Source: Burkholderia ambifaria AMMD
GTDB lineage: Bacteria; Pseudomonadota; Gammaproteobacteria; Burkholderiales; Burkholderiaceae
Length of the DNA: 64,000 bases
Direction of reading: 5' to 3'
Assembly: GCF_000203915.1 (NCBI RefSeq)
Contig: NC_008391.1
Location: 2,046,001-2,110,000 of the forward strand
Part shown: in pieces, positions 61,782 to 64,000 of the stretch
Position numbering within the stretch: position 1 is the stretch's first letter
Layout of the letters: each line of letters opens with the position of its first letter
The notes under the pieces: generated by a model
The model's input: the letters and a program-made list of their open reading frames with translations, nothing else
The model's database searches: none
Told to the model about the DNA's origin: nothing
Program-made: the position numbers and the translations under genes

Positions 61782-64000
61782 TCAAAACAACTGCCCTTGC
61801 CCCGAAATCACGCGTTCGAAATCGTCGCGCAGAAACGGCAGGATCGCATCAGCCACCGGTTGCAACTGGCGGCTCACATAGAACGCGTAGTCGATCGGCG
61901 AGCGCATCGTCTCGAGCGGTTCCGGGCCGGCCGTCGTCATCACGTAGCTGATCCAGCCGCCGCGCTGGTACTGCAGCGGCCGGCCGCGCGCCTGGTTGAA
62001 TTCGTCGGCGATCCGCGCGGCGCGCACATGCGGCGGCACGTTGCGCTGATATTCGCTCAACGGCCGGCGCACGCGCTTCCGATAGATCAGTTGTGCATCG
62101 TATTCGCCGGCGAGCGTGCGGCGCACGTAATCGCGAATGAAGTCCTGGTACGGCTCGCGCTTGAACACGCGCCGGTAGAGCTCGCGCTGGAATAGCTGCG
62201 CGAGCGGCGTCCAGTCGGTGCGCACCGTTTCGAGCCCCTTGAACACGAGGTCCTCGTCGCCATTCGCCGCGACCGCGAGGCCCGCATAGCGCTTCTTGCT
62301 GCCTTCCTCCGCGCCGCGCACGGTCGGCATCAGGAAGCGGCGGTAATGCCGCTCGTATTGCAGTTCGAGCGCGCTTTCCAGCCCGAAGCGATCGCGCAGG
62401 TGCGTTTGCCACCAGCGGTTCACCTGCTCGACGAGCGCGCGGCCCTTGGTGGCGGCCGCATCGTCGTCGTGCTCGCGCCCGAGCCACACGAAAGTCGAAT
62501 CGGTGTCGCCGTAGATGACTTCGTAGCCCTGCGCTTCGATCAGCTCGCGCGTGCGATGCATGATCTCGTGGCCGCGCATCGTGATCGACGACGCGAGGCG
62601 CGGATCGAAAAACCGGCAGCCCGTCGAGCCGAGCACGCCGTAGAACGAATTCATGATGATCTTCAGCGCCTGCGACAGCGGCGCGTTGCGCTGGCGTTTC
62701 GCTTCGTCACGGCCTTCGGACACGCGCCGCACGATGTCGGGCAGGCAATGCGCGGTACGCGAGAAGCGCGCGCCGAGAAAGCCCGGCACCGACGCGTCGT
62801 CGCTCGGGTGCGCGAGCCCTTCGATCAGCCCGACCGGATCGATCAGGAACGTGCGGATGATCGACGGATAGAGGCTCTTGTAGTCGAACACGAGCACCGA
62901 ATCGTACAGCCCGGGCCGCGAATCCATCACGAAGCCGCCGGGGCTGTTCTGCCCGGTTACGTCGCCGAGGTTCGGCGCGACGTAGCCGAGCCGGTGCATG
63001 CGCGGCAGGTACAGGTGCGTGAACGCGGCGACCGAGCCGCCGGTGCGATCGGCCGCGAGGCCCGTGACGCTCGCGCGTTCGAGCGCGAAGGACAGCAGGT
63101 CGGCCTTCTCGAAGATGCGCGTGACGAGTTCGCAGTCCTTCAGGTTGTAGTGCGCGAGCGCGGGCTTGTCGTGATCGAAGCGGCGCTGGATCTCGTCCAT
63201 CCGCTGATACGGATTGTCGACAGCCTTGCCTTCGCCGAGCAGCGACTGCGACACGTATTCGAGGCTGAACGACGGGAACGACCACGTTGCCGATTTCAGC
63301 ATGTCGATACCGTCGAGGATCAGGCGGCCGGCCGCCCCCGCGAAGAAGTGGTCGGGCTGTTGACCATGTGCGCGCCACTCGAGCACGCTGCCGCCGCGCC
63401 CGAGCTTCAGCGGCACGCCGTATTGCTCCGCGTGCGCATGCAGGATGCGCAGGTCGAACTGCACGACGTTCCAGCCGATCACCGCATCGGGATCGTGCGC
63501 GCCGAACCAGTCGTTGAGCCGCATGAGCATCTCGGCCCGGTTGTCGCAGTAGTCGAGGTTGAAGTCGACGGCCGGCGCGTCGCCGTTGGGCGGCCCGAGC
63601 CTGTAGACCTGCCGCTGCCCGCAGCCTTCGAGCGCGATCGAATACAGCTCGCCGTGGACGCTCGTCTCGATGTCGAGCGACACGCAGCGCAGCGTCGGGC
63701 GATAGCCGGTCGCGGGTTTCAGTTCGCCGTCGGTCAGCGTGCCGTCGCGGCCGGCCGTGCCGCGAAACAGCACGGGCGCCGTGATGAAGCGCTCCATCGT
63801 GTAGCGGTCGGGCGGCTGGATGTCGGCTTCGTAGACGTCGATGCCGGCCGCGGCGAGGCGTTTCTGGAGCCCGGACAGATTGCGGTAGCGGCGGCAATAG
63901 AGGCCGGCGACGGCGCGCTGGCGGAAGTCGCGCAACGCGAGCGGGCGCAGTTCGGCATCACGTTCGCCGGCCAGCGTGCGTTCGGCGAGCGCCTGCTGCT
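61782..64000 (-). CDS. polB: DNA polymerase II (family B), N-terminus beyond the window
   Basis: 739 residues are visible; the E. coli enzyme has 783. The frame is open to the window edge. Exonuclease motif [19 protein letters not shown]; polymerase motifs [40 protein letters not shown] and [10 protein letters not shown] with the paired catalytic aspartates. The C-terminus GQGQLF matches the beta-clamp-binding end of the family. It replicates past damage and restarts forks in the SOS response. No LexA site can be checked, since the promoter is off the window. Confidence 0.95.
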   Translation of the reverse strand, partial: QQALAERTLAGERDAELRPLALRDFRQRAVAGLYCRRYRNLSGLQKRLAAAGIDVYEADIQPPDRYTMERFITAPVLFRGTAGRDGTLTDGELKPATGYRPTLRCVSLDIETSVHGELYSIALEGCGQRQVYRLGPPNGDAPAVDFNLDYCDNRAEMLMRLNDWFGAHDPDAVIGWNVVQFDLRILHAHAEQYGVPLKLGRGGSVLEWRAHGQQPDHFFAGAAGRLILDGIDMLKSATWSFPSFSLEYVSQSLLGEGKAVDNPYQRMDEIQRRFDHDKPALAHYNLKDCELVTRIFEKADLLSFALERASVTGLAADRTGGSVAAFTHLYLPRMHRLGYVAPNLGDVTGQNSPGGFVMDSRPGLYDSVLVFDYKSLYPSIIRTFLIDPVGLIEGLAHPSDDASVPGFLGARFSRTAHCLPDIVRRVSEGRDEAKRQRNAPLSQALKIIMNSFYGVLGSTGCRFFDPRLASSITMRGHEIMHRTRELIEAQGYEVIYGDTDSTFVWLGREHDDDAAATKGRALVEQVNRWWQTHLRDRFGLESALELQYERHYRRFLMPTVRGAEEGSKKRYAGLAVAANGDEDLVFKGLETVRTDWTPLAQLFQRELYRRVFKREPYQDFIRDYVRRTLAGEYDAQLIYRKRVRRPLSEYQRNVPPHVRAARIADEFNQARGRPLQYQRGGWISYVMTTAGPEPLETMRSPIDYAFYVSRQLQPVADAILPFLRDDFERVISGQGQLF

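Overview
The window is about 64 kb of GC-rich, densely packed DNA with a strong GC3 coding bias. It most resembles a Burkholderia chromosome, probably of the B. cepacia complex. The basis is the codon bias, the family mix (ChrBA, DmeF, many LysR and ACS-type MFS genes) and a DNA polymerase II at the right edge that I recognise from memory of E. coli PolB. No rRNA, tRNA or CRISPR array was seen. The species is inferred, not established.

Layout. 1-3.6 kb (minus strand): end of a probable small-molecule operon with an orphan ectoine-synthase-like cupin, an MFS exporter, a free-standing adenylating enzyme and a cut-off gene, behind a promoter with two matching palindromic operators. 4.2-9.2 kb: a LysR regulator divergent from two DJ-1/PfpI proteins, an SDR, a small ABM monooxygenase and a secreted royal-jelly-type protein. 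9.2-11.3 kb: lower-GC, decayed DNA with a RimJ-like acetyltransferase and gene remnants. 11.3-20.6 kb: a lower-GC accessory island holding the main find. 20.7-23.5 kb: a membrane-anchored unknown, then DUF4142, cupredoxin and ECF sigma genes. 23.5-29.8 kb: hydrolase/DUF3182 pair, chromate genes chrBA, and an RcnR-family repressor with a DmeF-type metal exporter. 29.8-35.1 kb: catecholate-type TonB receptor with a Fur-like site, MFS, dicarboxylate symporter. 35.4-36.6 kb: IS200/IS605-type tnpB element. 36.6-41.7 kb: two large secreted beta-propeller proteins, one fused to a phosphoesterase. 41.8-44.5 kb: GNAT, an unknown, and a MerR regulator fused to a P-loop ATPase. 44.5-53.8 kb: sugar-acid catabolism cluster with LysR and two MFS transporters. 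54.1-60.4 kb: acyl-CoA catabolism operon, a 289-bp MITE-like palindromic element and a LysR. 60.4-64 kb: DnaJ-like protein and polB.

Main find. At 11.3-20.6 kb a strong promoter drives a 26-codon leader peptide with nine consecutive threonine codons and an intrinsic terminator, followed by a threonyl-tRNA synthetase paralogue reduced to its catalytic and anticodon-binding domains. Next come a LuxR-type quorum regulator, a perfect 20-bp palindrome like a lux box, and an eight-gene unit, mostly overlapping. It encodes a heme-oxygenase-like (HDO) oxidase, a membrane desaturase/hydroxylase, an ATP-grasp ligase, an MFS exporter, a Cys/Met-type PLP lyase, a GFA-type formaldehyde-activating protein and a C26 gamma-glutamyl hydrolase. 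The HDO + PLP lyase + ATP-grasp trio recalls the bes pathway for the threonine mimic beta-ethynylserine, and desaturase + Cys/Met PLP enzyme recalls rhizobitoxine. No BesD-like halogenase or BesE-like hydroxylase is visible. My inference is a quorum-regulated pathway to an unsaturated, threonine-mimicking amino acid made as a gamma-glutamyl conjugate, with self-resistance by a ThrRS induced when tRNA-Thr charging falls.
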